DNA of 64,000 nucleotides from Tetradesmus obliquus (Eukaryota; Chlorophyta; Chlorophyceae; Sphaeropleales; Scenedesmaceae): contig CP126205.1 of NCBI GenBank assembly GCA_030272155.1, positions 1,848,501 to 1,912,500 on the forward strand, written 5' to 3'. The translations under genes and the position numbers were made by a program. Positions 1 to 11,767 of the stretch are shown piece after piece (position 1 is the stretch's first letter; every line of letters begins with the position of its first letter). Below the pieces are notes generated by a model. The model saw only the letters and a program-made list of their open reading frames with translations, was not told where the DNA came from and made no database searches.

Positions 1-404
1 AGGAGGCAGTGCGCAACGCTCAGCCCATGATACAGCAGCTGGCAGCAGCCGATGACAGCAGCAGCAGCAGCAGCAACGCCTGCAGTGCATCAGGCAGCAG
101 CGACAGCAGCAGCAGCAGCAGCTGTACAGCTGGCAATGCTGCGTCAACATCATCTTTCAGATCTACGCAGACCGAGGTTCCGGTGCTGCTGTCTGGAGCT
201 GGCCACGATGCCATGGCCATTGCAGATATCACAAAGATCGGCATGGTGTTTGTGAGGTGTGCGGGCGGTGTGAGCCACAACCCAGCAGAGTATGTGGACC
301 CCAGGGATGTTGCTGCTGCCACAGCTGCGTTTGCCACCTTTATGGAGATGGATGTGCTTGATTGGGAGCAGCACAGTGATGACAGTTTTGAGCCGGTTTC
401 ATAA
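1..404 (+). CDS. M20-family amidohydrolase, C-terminal part (allantoate or ureidoglycolate amidohydrolase-like)
   Basis: The 3' end of a gene entering from the left edge; the frame is open from base 3 and stops at 402-404. After a low-complexity Ser/Ala insert (about bases 50-165) the protein reads VPVLLSGAGHDAMAIADITK, then GMVFVRCAGGVSHNPAEYVD. In the M20 hydantoinase/carbamoylase group the SGAGHDAM segment and the C.GG.SH.P.E segment carry late metal/substrate-site residues, shared by allantoate amidohydrolase, ureidoglycolate amidohydrolase and beta-ureidopropionase-like enzymes. These release ammonia from ureides or N-carbamoyl compounds. The substrate cannot be told from this fragment. 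The Ser-rich insert is unusual for the family and comes from an AGC/CAG tract. Family call is firm, substrate open. Confidence 0.75.
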   Translation, partial: EAVRNAQPMIQQLAAADDSSSSSSNACSASGSSDSSSSSSCTAGNAASTSSFRSTQTEVPVLLSGAGHDAMAIADITKIGMVFVRCAGGVSHNPAEYVDPRDVAAATAAFATFMEMDVLDWEQHSDDSFEPVS

Positions 405-529
405 CAATAATGTGTGACACAGGCTGCGTTTAGGTGTACTACAGTCAGGTGATCTAGCGGGGTTGGCAATACCGGCTGTTGCAGGGCGGCCGCCGCATGC
501 CAGGTGTGAGTGCTGAGTTAGCAGGGCAG

Positions 530-567
<38 letters not shown>

Positions 568-1448
568 TACTAGCAGCCTAGTAGGCGCTGGCATGCACCA
601 TGGCATACAATTGCACACGCATGTTTGCAGTCACTGAAAGATGGCACCTGCCACTGGATGCATGGCTGGCACAGAGCGTGCTGTTGCTCTGCGGTGGCGG
701 CTGGTGTCAGGCAGCCGTCGTGAGCACTGCACATCAACCAGCAGCAAGGGGCTTACCAGGCTGTTGGTGTTTGTTGGTTGAATTTTGATCCGCAAGAGGT
801 TTCATGACAGTTAGGTTTGATCAAAGCCAGCCTGTGATTTGTGCATGCCCTGTGTGCTGCATCTCCTGCATACAGCAAGCGGCGGCATTTGTGGCACAAA
901 GGGTGACAGGTGGGTACAAGGTGAAAGGTTCATAAGGCACACTGTGTGGCACTGTGCGTGCATGCAACATGCGTCACGTCAATCCAAGTTGGATTTGCTT
1001 GCACTGCAGCTCGCACCTTTCGCAGTTGCATGTCATATGGTAACCAGCAATGCATCCGAGCTCCTGCAAGTGCGGTGTGGGCGGGTTGCAGAGTGGCCTG
1101 AGGTAATGCTCCCTGACCAATGTACATATCAAGTTGCTACGCTACAACACAGGCGGCCTGCTCGTGTTGACCGCAGCTCTGCTTGCTTATATACAGCGCC
1201 AAACCATCACTGACCGGGTGTACGGGATATTAAGCAGCCCTTCTCTTGATGCATGCTGGTTGCTTGGCTGGGAGCTGCAATGACAGAGTGCCTTAAACCA
1301 GTCACCCCCCAGAACCCCCATTGACTGCTGACTGTTCTGCATGTGCATGTGCACTTGGCTGAGGCAGCAGTCCCACCCAGCCACTTTTAGCGCCTGAAAA
1401 CTCTTGCATAGATCATCCACTTACGCTTGCTGAACACACCTGCCTTGA
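405..1448. other. Intergenic: 3' flank of the amidohydrolase gene and 5' flank of the BZW gene
   Basis: No coding exon recognised. It holds a CTG tract (about 532-562) and otherwise unique sequence. Short ORFs here have no family resemblance. The promoter and 5' UTR of the BZW gene must lie in the right part, but no core element is identifiable by eye. Confidence 0.5.
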
Positions 1449-4400
1449 ATGTCCACCAAAGAAGAGCGACCCACACTTGCGGGCGTCAATGTGAAAACAA
1501 GAAAGAGGAACATTGTCGTCCCTGCTGATCCAGGATCCTTCGCTACAGCCATCGTTCAGATCTTCCAGGTGCCACAAGCAGTAGCAGCAGCAGTCTCGGT
1601 TCAACTGCAGCATGCCGGTCATGAAGCAGCCGTTGCAGCTGCCAGCGCTTCCCCTACGTATTCTACCATATGTTGTGAAATCCATAGACATGATCAGACA
1701 TAGGCGGGGCCGCTGAGCGTGCGTCTGCGTTCCCTTTTGGCTGCAGGACGCGGCCGATGGAGTGTCAGTAGAGAAGGACCTCGAGGCAGGCGTCAAGGTG
1801 CTAGACAGCGCGGAGCTTGACTTCAGCCGCTATGCAGACACGCTGTTTGAGGTGCTGTTCGCGGGAGGGCGCCTCTCCACGGGCGGCAACCTGGCAGACG
1901 ACCAGAAGGAGAAGCTAGCATTCAACGTGAGCTGCTACAGCAGCAGGCTACTGCACAAACAGGTAGATATAATCAATCCTCAGTCGCTGACGCTGTTTGT
2001 GTGTCTGTTGTGTGCAGGTGCTGGCCTCAGATGCCACGCCAGAGGCGCTGCTGCCTTACATCAAGGTCTTCCAGTCGCTGATCAGGTGTGCAGCAGTGTG
2101 CAAAGAGTGCAGCTGAGGCACCAAACAGCAGCTGCAGTGAAAGCCAAACGCCTGCTGATTGGTGGCTGCTGGGTGTACAGCAAACGGCCAGCTATATCTA
2201 GAGCAGTACAGCTGTACAGTACCAGCCGCGGCAGCAGCAGCAGCAGCAGCAGCAAGAGGCGCAGTAGCGGCAAGGCCTGGTGCTTTGCTCACGTCGCCCT
2301 AGGGCCATTGCAATGGTGCAGTGGTGCTGCTGCTTGTGCTCATAGGCAGCAGCTGCGGGCAGTGTGGCGAGTCTGGTGTAGCAGCCCATTGGCTGTGGCA
2401 GTGCAGCGATTGCCTCGGCCAGCGAAAGGGGTGTGTTGATGTTGCTCCTTACCCTTTTACAGCCAACACAGCTACACAAGGCACCCACAAGCAGCTGCAT
2501 TATTTACATCAGACTGTCTAGAGTTGCCTGTTCGTACGCTTCCTGCAAGGCGGCACCACACGCACATACACACCCATGCACTGCACCTGCTGCAGCGAAC
2601 GATCAGCTCGCAAGAAAAGTCAACTGCTTTCCCGCAAGCATCACACAGCGCTCCTCAGCCTTCTCACTGGTTCACTTCTCTCACCTCCTGGGTAAGAAGA
2701 GTGAACCAGTGAGAAGGCTGAGGAGCGCTGTGTGATGCTTGCAGGAAGCAGATGACGTTTCTTGTAAGCCGATTGTTCGCTGCAGCAGGCGCAGTGCATG
2801 GGTGTGTATTTGTGTGTGGCCCTTATCAAACAACTTCTCAAACCCGTTGTGTCTGCAGGCGCCGCCCCTTCCTGGTTAAGGGCCTGCAGGCCCGAAGCAG
2901 CTGTTCACGAGCACGCCGTCAATCTTTTCACTGCCATTCACACCGTAAAGTTGTAACTTCCCGCAGGCGCTGCCCTTTCCTGGTGAAGGGCCTGGAGGCC
3001 CCAAGCAGCTGCTCACAAGTATGCCAACTGCAAGCCATCACGCTTCTTGCTGCCATTCACACCGTGAACTTGTAACTTCCCGCAGGCGCCGCCCCTTCCT
3101 GGTGAAGGGCCTGGAGGCCACGCTGAACAAGTTCATCCTCAGCCTGGAGTTCTACGATGAGGCGGGCCGCAAGAAGATCGCCACAGGTGTGTAGTGTTAT
3201 TTGCAGAACTGCATGTAATGGGGGTTCCTGTCTTTCCTCAAGGCCGCAACGGAAGCTGGGGGTTGGAGCTTCTGCATGGTTGGAAGTGTGAGGGTGATGA
3301 TTTTCTTTTGTTGGCGCCCGCGGGATTCATGTTGCAAAAATGTAGGTAGGGACCACAGCGCTTTGTACCAGCCGGCGTCTGCTATCAAACCCTGCTTAGT
3401 CACCTTCACCTCTGATTTCCTTGCTGATGTTGCTGTCGGCTCTTGCATGCATGGAGCCACTGCTATGGCCTTCAGCTACAAGCTGGGCTACCTGCCTGCC
3501 TGCCTGAGGTCATGCCGTTGCTGCTGCTGATGGTTGGTCCTGTGCTGTTTGTTGTGCCTGTTGTGTTACTTTATACCTGCAGCCACTGCCATGGCCTTCA
3601 GCTACAAGCTGGGCTGCCTGCCGGAGAACGTGCTGCAGACGCTGCTGAATGACAGGCTGGTGGCCAAGGGCAGCGTGATGGGCTTCGTGACCACCTTCTT
3701 CCAGGTGCGTGCAGGTTTGTTTCGTTTCACATTGCAGCAGCAGTACAGTCTGTGCAGCAGCGCGACGGGCTTTGTGACCGCTTTCTTTGGGTGAGGTGTG
3801 GGTTCAGGGATGTGTTGTTCAGGCTTTGTGACAGCAGCAGCAAGGCCAGCAGCATCATGGGCTTCGTGACCACCTTCTTCCAGGTGGTTCTGCAATCTGC
3901 GTGATCGATTGACAGCAGCTGTGCAGCAGCAGCAGCTGGTTTTGCAGGAACGAGCCAGGACGTGTGCATCTGGCCAATCTCAGCAGTTGACGAGACGCAG
4001 ACGTCCTGGCTCGTTCCTGCAGTGTGTGCACCTGAGGTTGAACTTTTTCTGTCATGTAACAGGTGTTCGTGCAAAGTCCCTGGACGACCTAGTGGGCCTG
4101 CTGACCAAGGCTCGCGTATCTGCAGCCAGCTGTCTGTTGCTGACCTACGGATTGAATTCTGTGACTCTCCTGTTATGTAACAGGTGTTCCTGCAGATCCT
4201 GCAGAAGGAGAACCTGGACGACCTGGTGGGCCTGCTGACCTCGGCACATGTATCTACAGCCCAGCTGTCTATTGCTTGACTCACTGGTTTGACATGCTGT
4301 TATTCTTTTGTCATGTAACAGGTGTTCCTGCAGAAGGAGAACCTGGACGACCTGGTGGGCCTGCTGACTAAGGCGCGCGTGGTCATCCTGCTGCCGCAAG

Positions 4401-6095
4401 TTGCTGACTTTTTGAACGCTGTTACTTTTATGTCATTTTTTTGTTATGTAACAGGTGTTCCTGCAGAAGGAGAACCTGGACGACCTGGTGGGCCTGCTGA
4501 CCAAGGCGCGCGTGGTCAACCGGCTGCTGGACTTCATGCCCCCCAGCAAGCGCACCCTGGAGGACTTCAACACGCACTTCAAGTAAGCAGAAGGCTGATT
4601 AACTAGTGTTTGTGTTGCTTTTTGATAGGTTGACAGTTGCGAGTGTGCTGACTTCATGCCGCCCAACAAGCGCACCCTGGAGGGCTTCAACGCGCACTTC
4701 AAGTGAGCAGAAGGTTGCTGTTTTCTGACTGTGTACTCGACTATGTTCTGACACTGTGTTTTGATCATGCAAGTTCAACCCCTTGTCATTTGCGTTTACT
4801 GCAAGCTGGCCAGCAAGCGCACCCTGGAGGACTTCAACGAGCACTTCAAGTAAGATTAAGGAACAACACAGCTGCTGTCAGTTGTTGGGCAATAGCACAA
4901 GCAGGTCTGTCTCGGCACCTTCATTTCAGGCTGTTTTAGCCTGGGGAACTTGCAGCTCCAGCGCGTTAGCCGCAACGCTGTCGGGTTGGCGCTGCTGGTG
5001 GAGTGGAACATTAATGTTACTGCCATTGTCGCTGCTGTGCTGACACATTCGCTGCTTGTGTATGTGCTGCAGCGAGGCTGGGCTGGGCCCGCTGGTGGAG
5101 TGGAACACGCGGCACGCAATCTACATTTAAATGGCTGGGATTCTGTTTATAACCTATCTGCTGCCCTGCTGTGTTCTCTTTTGCAGCGAGGCTGGCCTGG
5201 GCCCGCTGGTGGAGTGGAACACGCGGCGTGAGATTGACACCAAGGTGGCCGAGCTGCAGGAGGGGCTGGAGAAGATGATGAGCGCAGACCCGCCCCATAG
5301 CTCTGCTGACATCATCAACTTTGTCAAGAGCCGCAAGGCTGAGCAGGTGCGGCAGATCAGGCGCATGACATTGTGCTGTGTCTTCGGTGTGTTTCCCGGT
5401 GTCTTCTGGTGTGTTTCTTATAATATAAACCCAGAGGTTTTGTGTTGTTGTGAAGGGGCATCTGGGGTGGCCGAGCTGCAGGAGGGGCTGGAGAAGATGA
5501 TGAGCGCAGACCCGCCACACAGCTCAGCTGACATCATCAGCTTTGTGAAGAGCCGCAAGGCCGAGCAGGTGCGGCTAGTTGTCTGTACCAGCATTGGCTC
5601 CGTGTTCTCCTGTTGTGGTGGTGTTTCAAATGGGTGCGTGTGCTGAGGTTTGGCGGGGTGGCAGCCGGTGGGTTGGCAGCCGGCGGTGTGGTGCTGTGCA
5701 TGAGTGTGGTGTGTGAGATGTGCACCCATTTTTTCCGAAGTGTTGGCTCCGACACACCCTCGTGCATCACCTCTTCTGAGAAACACAGGCAGCAGCAGCA
5801 GCAGTAGCAGCTCTTATGCGCAGCGTCTGCACCTGCGGAGGCGCCCCATGCCCCGCAAGTAGATCTTCACACCTGCGCCACAGCAGACCCAAGCCGCCCG
5901 CTAACTTAGCTGCCCCGCAATGCGTCAGTTGCTGGGGAGTTATACTCGGGCGGCACAGCTGAACCTATGCTGCTGCACACTGCTGATGGACGACTTTGCT
6001 GTGACGGCAGCAGCAGCAGCAGAAGGCGTCTGCACGGCAGTAGGTGCCAGCATGCTGCTCAGCAGCCGCACCATGCCCGCGCCCGGCAGCTTTTG

Positions 6096-6128
<33 letters not shown>

Positions 6129-6513
6129 ACACTTTTTTCCAGCAAGAGGTGAATTCAGAGGAGGGAGCCACTCCCAACCCACCTTCAGTGATTCTTAACC
6201 AGTGAGTGCAAACCCTGCAGCCCCTGCGGCAATTGAAAATGGATGTTGTTGCTGACACATATTTTCCTCTGCCGCTGCTTCCCTACTGCTTGCTTACTGC
6301 AGGGCCTGCCTGATGCGGACGTGGTGCGCGTGCTGTGGGTGTGCGTGATGCGCAGCTTTCTGACACGTGCTGCTGCTGCTGCTGCTGCTTTTGTTTCAAC
6401 CTTGCAGGGCCTGCCTGACGCGGACGTGGTGCGCGTGCTGTGGGTGTGCGTGATGCGCAGCGTGGCGCTGACCGGCAAGAACCAGGCGCAGATCCTACTT
6501 ATCAACCACATCC

Positions 6514-6550
<37 letters not shown>

Positions 6551-8479
6551 ACTGCCTTCACCGCAGGCTGTGCCGCATGTTGACATGGTGTGCGTGATGC
6601 GCAGCATGCTAGCACAACCTGACGTTGGTTGCTGCTCCTGCTGCTGCTGCTGCTGCTGCCTTTGTTTCAACCCTGCAGGGCCTGCCTGATGCGGACGTGG
6701 TGCGCGTGCTGTGGGTGTGCGTGATGCGCAGCGTGGCGCTCACGGGCAAGAACCAGGCGCAGATCCTGCAGACCATCGTGGCCAAGGTGAAGGCGCACCA
6801 CAAGCTGCTGGGCACGTTTGTGACCAACGCCAAGCTGGAGCTGACGCTGCTGGTCACACTGCAGGTGCGTGGCTGCATGACAGCTGTGTTGTAACGTCTG
6901 GTTGTTGTTTTGCCTGGTGTTGATGTATGTGGGCTGTTGTATTGGTAATTGTTTGATGTGTCGTGAGGGGTGTGTGCCAGCAGCAGGCGCAAATCCTGCA
7001 GACATCTGTGGCTTAAGGTTTGTCCAAGGTCGTGGCCTAGGTGAAGGCGCACCACAAGCTGCTGGGGACCTTTGTGACCAACGCGAAGCTGGAGCTGACG
7101 CTGCTGGTCACGCTGCAGGTGCGGTATCACATGTTTTGTTTCTTTCTTCTTCTTTCTTTCTTTGTGAGTTGTTTCGGCATTCAGCTGCCGGTCCTGCTCA
7201 CAACAGTCCCGTACATGACCTGGCAGGGTATTCAACGTGGCAGCTTCCAGCACTTTTTTCGACACTTGCAGCTGACACCTGCGAGAGCTCCACCGTGCCG
7301 TGCCTGCTACCCGCGTGTTGCCAGTAACTGATTTCGAGCTGATGCGCTTTGCTGCTGCCAGGTGCTACAAGGATAACCGGCTGCTGTGCAAATTTTACAT
7401 AATCAGCAATGCTCATAACTGCTGCTGGTGCTGCTGCTGCTGCTGCTGCTGCTGTTCTTGTAGGTGCTGTGCTACAAGGACAAATGGCTGCTGAAGCTGC
7501 TCAGCCACTGCTGGCAGCCACCCAACCACTGTCCGCCAGACAATTTGCTGACTCTCATTTCACCTTGCTTCACTGATGCGCAGGTGCTGTGCTACGCTGA
7601 AGCTGTTCAGCCACTGCTGGTAGCTGCTCACCCACAATTCACCAAACAACGCGCTGACACAACTGCTTGTGCCTGACTGTTGTGCAGGTGCTGTGCTACG
7701 AGGACAACCGACTGCTGAAGCTGTTCAGCAACTCTGTCAATCATTCCCTGTCCACAAAACAATGTGCTGACTCAGATCTCCCTGGCTTATATCTCCTTGC
7801 TTCACTGATGTGCACGTGCTGTGCTACGAGGACAACCGGCTGCTGAAGCTGTTCAGCGACATCATGAAGCTGCTCACTCACTGTCCATCAGATAGGGAGA
7901 CAACGTGCTGATCCAAACTGCCTTTCCTTGCCCTGTCTGCAGGTGCTGTGCTACGAGGACAACCGGCTGCTGAAGCTGTTCAGCGACATCGTGAAGCTGC
8001 TGTACAACGGCGACCTGGTGGGCGAGGACACCATCCAGCACTGGCACAAGAAGGGCTCCCACCCCAAGGGCCGCAACGTGTTCCTCAAGGTAAACAGATA
8101 CTTCTGTCTCATAGGCGTAGAACATGCCTGGAGGATGTGTGAGTTTTGGTTTCGCACAGTGTGACCTGCTGCCCGGGCAGCGTCATTAGAGTAGTTTTCT
8201 ATATCAGTACATCGCATCCCCTGTGCATGACCAGTGTACTTCGGTATCCTGGCTTTGTCTAGAATTCGTCATTTTACATCGCATCCCCTGTGTAATTGCA
8301 CTTGTGCACATATGTGCCCTGTTCTTTACATGTAGCATTTGTCGCATGTGTGGAGGTCCAAGCTGACTTCTTTGGCGCTGTTCTTGCTGCTGCTGCTGCT
8401 GCTGCTGCTGCAGGACATGGAGCCCTTCATCAAGTGGCTGGAGGAGGCAGAGGAGGAGGACGATGAGGAGGACGAGTGA
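1449..8479 (+). CDS. BZW: eIF5-mimic protein / BZW family (W2 domain), 10 exons, 425 aa
   Basis: Exons 1449-1568, 1747-1926, 2018-2085, 3086-3186, 3583-3704, 4455-4582, 5187-5346, 6679-6864, 7943-8089, 8414-8479; phases agree at every junction (1,278 nt including stop; animal BZW1 is about 419 aa). The N-terminus has the family signature [14 protein letters not shown] (residues 7-20), then [17 protein letters not shown] and GNLADD (exon 2). A helical MIF4G-like repeat region follows. The C-terminal W2 domain includes [13 protein letters not shown] and ends in the aromatic/acidic box [14 protein letters not shown] with an Asp/Glu tail. BZW/5MP proteins are cytosolic; they bind eIF2 and eIF3, compete with eIF5 and tighten start-codon choice. 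The start is the only Met ahead of the conserved N-terminus. Every intron from the third on carries copies of neighbouring exon edges, described separately. Confidence 0.93.
2553..2820. repeat. Long inverted repeat inside BZW intron 3
   Basis: Left arm about 2553-2675, right arm 2701-2820, 25-base spacer. The inner 42 bases of each arm (2634-2675 and 2701-2742) are perfectly complementary; the outer ~80 bases are diverged but still alignable (for example cacccatgcactg against cagtgcatgggtg). In pre-mRNA this would form a ~120-bp hairpin. It could be a small-RNA precursor, a MITE remnant or an inverted duplication. Confidence 0.85.
2859..3121 (+). repeat. Three tandem copies of the BZW exon 4 acceptor edge
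   Basis: Copies start at 2859, 2967 and 3086 (intact). Each has a cag acceptor followed by bases encoding R-P/C-F-LVKGL. The second and third units share upstream intron sequence too (attcacaccgt..gttgtaacttcccgcag), offset 119 bp. Only the last continues into the full exon and a donor. Confidence 0.88.
3453..3890 (+). repeat. Copies of both edges of BZW exon 5
   Basis: An acceptor-edge copy (about 3453-3500, encoding [14 protein letters not shown]) precedes the intact exon at 3583-3704. Two donor-edge copies follow (about 3767-3794 and 3848-3884, encoding GFVTTFFQ or close to it). Neither copy set has both splice sites. Confidence 0.85.
3943..4021. repeat. Perfect 21-bp inverted repeat (hairpin) in BZW intron 5
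   Basis: Bases 3943-3963 and 4001-4021 are exact reverse complements (inner motif gaacgagccaggacgt), separated by a 37-base loop. The arm length equals a Dicer product, but there is no further support for a small RNA. Confidence 0.8.
4062..4852 (+). repeat. Copies of both edges of BZW exon 6
   Basis: Acceptor-edge copies start near 4062, 4185 and 4321 before the intact exon at 4455. Each follows tatgtaacag or catgtaacag and encodes variants of [19 protein letters not shown]. Donor-edge copies at about 4650-4704 and 4812-4854 encode [11 protein letters not shown] followed by a GTGAGC or GTAAGA donor. The first acceptor copy contains an in-frame TAG. Confidence 0.88.
4980..5568 (+). repeat. 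Copies of both edges of BZW exon 7
   Basis: Acceptor-side fragments lie at about 4985-5010 and 5078-5117 (ctgcag then the [13 protein letters not shown] region). After the intact exon at 5187-5346, a 108-base donor-side copy at 5461-5568 encodes [20 protein letters not shown] and on to KAEQ, with the donor GTGCGG kept. That copy lacks an acceptor. Confidence 0.87.
6097..6124. repeat. AATC tetranucleotide microsatellite
   Basis: Seven perfect AATC units in BZW intron 7. The rest of 5569-6300 shows no exon; it holds CAG tracts and unique sequence. Confidence 0.95.
6302..7120 (+). repeat. Copies of both edges of BZW exon 8
   Basis: Acceptor-edge copies begin at 6302 and 6407 before the intact exon at 6679-6864. 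Each is ctgcag or cttgcag followed by [19 protein letters not shown] weak fragment lies near 6588-6606. A donor-edge copy at about 7042-7118 encodes [20 protein letters not shown] with donor GTGCGG. (CTG)n runs precede the acceptors. Confidence 0.88.
7361..7990 (+). repeat. Six copies of the BZW exon 9 acceptor edge
   Basis: Copies begin near 7361, 7465, 7584, 7689, 7817 and 7943 (intact). The segment encodes [14 protein letters not shown], mostly with a cag or tag before it; the fifth has cac instead, so its acceptor is lost. Only the sixth continues to a donor (8090). Spacing is 104-128 bp. Confidence 0.9.
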
Positions 8480-8582
8480 GCAGCAGCAGCGCAGTGGGTG
8501 GAGGCAGCAGCAGCAGCAGCAGTGGCTGGAGGCAGCAGCAGCAGCAGGTGCCGAATGCGGCAGCAGCTGCAGTTGGAGACAG

Positions 8583-8711
8583 AGGTGGAGGACAATGAGG
8601 AGGACGAGTGAGCAGCAACAGTGGCTGGAGGCAGCAGCAGCAGCAGCAGTCACCATTGGCAGCAGAGGCAGCAGCTGCTGCTGCAGGAGGACGACGAGGA
8701 GGACGAGTGAG
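8583..8711 (+). repeat. Two extra copies of the BZW acidic tail and stop codon
   Basis: Asp/Glu-rich tails ending GAGGACGAGTGA occur at 8471-8479 (used), 8602-8611 and 8701-8710. The third is directly preceded by a CTG-rich tract and a cag acceptor at 8684-8686, so 8687-8710 could serve as an alternative last exon in phase 0. Confidence 0.85.
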
Positions 8712-8814
8712 CAGCAGCAGCAGCAGGTGCCAACAGCAGCAGCAGCAGCAGCTGTTTTGAGCTGAGCTGCAGCATTGCAGTAGCTGTTGCCAGCTGAGTG
8801 ACGGTATGGCAGTA

Positions 8815-8846
<32 letters not shown>

Positions 8847-10863
8847 GAGCTGAGCTGCAGCTGGGTGGCAGCAGTAGCTGCTGTGGGCTTCGCCAGAGCA
8901 GCAGCAAATGGGTAGTCAGGAGTGTGGGACCTTTAGCGAGGTGCATGGTACTGTTCTGCGGCAGTGACGCAAGCAATGTGCTGTGCAGTGTGCTGTGCAG
9001 TGCTGTGCAGTGTGCCGTGCAAGCAGTGTGCTGTGGGTGTGCTGTGCAAGCAGTGTGCTGTGCAGCACGTAATGGCTGCTGCTGGTGTGGAAGGATCGCA
9101 GTGGGTTGCTGCTGCAACAAGGTGGCGTGCAGCAGCATAGCAGCAGCAGGGGTTGGTCTGTGCATTGCAAAGGGGCAGCAGTGCACTGCTGTGTGCACTG
9201 CTGTGTGGTTGAAGCTCCCAAGGCTTTGGCACAGCTGATAGCACTTGAGGTTTAGTTCGGACGGGGTGGCAGGGTTTGGGGCTTAAGCATATGGCAGTAT
9301 GGGCACGGCCTGAGTGCGGGAGGCAGCGCTGTGTAAAGATGGACAGTCTAACATTAAACAGCATATCTGCGCACCTTGAAGCAGTGCTGGTCCAGGAGAC
9401 CCCGTGCCCAAGGTCCCCAAGCGCTCCTAGTGGGCTGTGTCTTTGCTGCTGATAAGGCAAGGCAGAGCCCAAGGTGTCTTACGCCTCGTGATGTGCATTC
9501 TCAATTGCGTGTCACAAGTCGGGGCAGTGTTGTGGCTGTGGTTTTTGAACAAGATTTTGTCGTTCTGGCGTGCTCGTTACAATGGTATTTTCACCAGGTG
9601 ACCGTGCCGATGCAGGCTTGAGGTCAACCTGCTAAATTGGCAGCGGCGCATGGCTTGCATCAAAAGGCAATGCTCAGCAAACCTGGACACCCTGGACACC
9701 AGCAAATTGTTGCATGCGGCTGTTGCAGAATGTATTGTCTTCCCTGCAAATCTTTATACACCTGTGTTCTTGCAGGTGAACGGTTGTGCATTTACCATGC
9801 CTAAAACTGTCATATGACACCCTGCGCGCTGACCGGGCTCTCTGTGCTACAGCCGGGCTGGCGCCTGAAAACTGAAGCCTTCAAGGCTTGAGGGGCCCCT
9901 TCTAGATCTAGATATGTGAGTGAGCAATATGTTGCAATCAGATTTTGCAAGAAGTAGTTCCTGCAATTCCTTATACAGGCTTGTTTGGGCGTTCTGGAAA
10001 CTTGGCTGGGCGTGACAAAGCCAGCAGTCAGAGTTGAGATCAGGGCGAGATGAGGTGCGGACAGTACGGTCTTTTCAAAGCCATGGATACGTTCGCGGCT
10101 TAATAAATCAATTACCTGCAGTTGAACTACATTTCGTAGCTTGATAAATGTGTGCTGTCATAATTTCCAAGCTCTGGGATGCCTTCACCGGAGATGACCC
10201 GGGGTATTTGGGGTACGATGACGTTGAAAGACAACTCGCTCTTTGTTTGGGGTTGAATGTAGCTCGGATTGTGTCACAGCAACTCGTGCCGGTCGTCAGG
10301 ACTGATAGGCCAGGCAATGTCATTTACATTAGCCAACTGCCAGTGTTTTGACACCTGCCCAAGTCAGGTAGCAGTCACTGCATACTCGATATAGTCAAGA
10401 ACACTGAGTTGTAATCTAGAGTAAACGTTGAGACTCCTACCTGTTGAAGGACGAAGGTTGAAGGCGCTGCTGCCACTGGAGGTCTGCTAGCGCATGTACC
10501 TGACAGGAAGTCAACAGAAGGAAGGCTACCGACAATATTAACAGTATTCAGCATTCTGTAGCGTCGCCGGAGGTATGTGATTAGAAGACGCCGTGCGTCT
10601 GGATCTTCTGCAGCAGCAGGCCGCCTGCGCTCAAGCTCGTTTGCGCACATGAAATCGCAGTGATGCCATCAACGATAAATCGGTACTATTTATTATCTGA
10701 GGCTAGCATCGTCGCATGGGTCATGATGACGCGAGTAATCAGAGATGAGCTGGAGCTCCTCGATTTGCCTGCCACCGTGCCATGTGTGATGCAGCCAGCG
10801 GCTATCCGGCGCCACAAATATATTGCTGACATCATAAAAAAACATTTGACGGTATTAATGCAG
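8712..10863. other. Intergenic after BZW, with CTG and TGTGCTGTGCAG repeats
   Basis: No gene recognised. CTG tracts lie near 8816-8846 and a degenerate TGTGCTGTGCAG minisatellite at about 8976-9065. From about 9240 the sequence is largely free of CAG repeats. Two ORFs in the right part (10148-10351 and 10660-10887, plus strand) look non-repetitive, but I could not match them to a family or link them with splice sites. Confidence 0.5.
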
Positions 10864-11730
10864 GAAAGGCCACATCGTCACCCTTAACCCCAACGCCAAG
10901 CCACGCAGCAGCATGATGCCCGGGCCCAGCAGCAGCAGCTTGCAGGACAATCGCAGCAACAGCAGCAATGACGCAGCTCCACATCTAGCTGCAGTCTCAC
11001 TGCAGCAGCGCAGCAGGTGGCTGCAGCAGCTGCTGCAGCTGCGGGCCCTGCGCAGGGCTCACAGGGCTGCAGTTGCAATGCCTCAGGCTGTGACAGGCAA
11101 GCAGCATGCGGTTTGCGGGCCGCAGCCACCGCACAAACAGGTGAGTACACACATATGTGATCCGAGCATGGAGGCTGAGCTGCTGCGGCAGCAGCTGCAC
11201 TGCCGCACCTTTCAGTGCAGTTGTGTGCATGCCTGCTAGTGTGTCAATGGTAAAACAGCAGGGGCCGCTGCACGACTGAGTGTGTGTGATTTGAGCATCG
11301 GCGCTGAGCTGCACGCAGCTAGGCAGCAGCAGTAATGCACACCAGGACCCACATGTAACTTCCTCGCTTTTAACTGCGCACCAGACATGCCACCAAACAA
11401 TAAAAATTATTATTCATAACAGACGCAGCAGCAGACAGGTTGCCCAAGCTGAGCATGCCTTGCTTGCCTCATTGCTGCTGTTGCAGGAGGTGCTGCTCAC
11501 CCGTGAAATTGCTGCAATTCGAGTGCTGATGCGTGTTGGGGAGGTTGCTCTTGACATAGCAGCCTCGCAGCTTGGTTCAGGAGAAAATGATACCCTGGCC
11601 AACAGTGCGCTAGCAGCTGCAGAGGCGGCAGTGGCAGCAGTGAAAGCCAGGGTTGCAGCTGCTGCAGCAGCCTCTGAACAGCAGCAACTGCTGCTGCAGA
11701 TGAGCAACCAGCAACCACAGCAGGGCCAGC

Positions 11731-11767
<37 letters not shown>

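Noticed and set aside
6185-7265. Minus-strand ORFs of 161 and 218 codons
   Set aside because: Shadows of duplicated BZW exon 8 and CTG tracts.
8204-9198. Ser/Leu/Gln-rich ORFs antisense to the BZW end
   Set aside because: Pure CAG/CTG translations; the sense strand carries the conserved exon 10.
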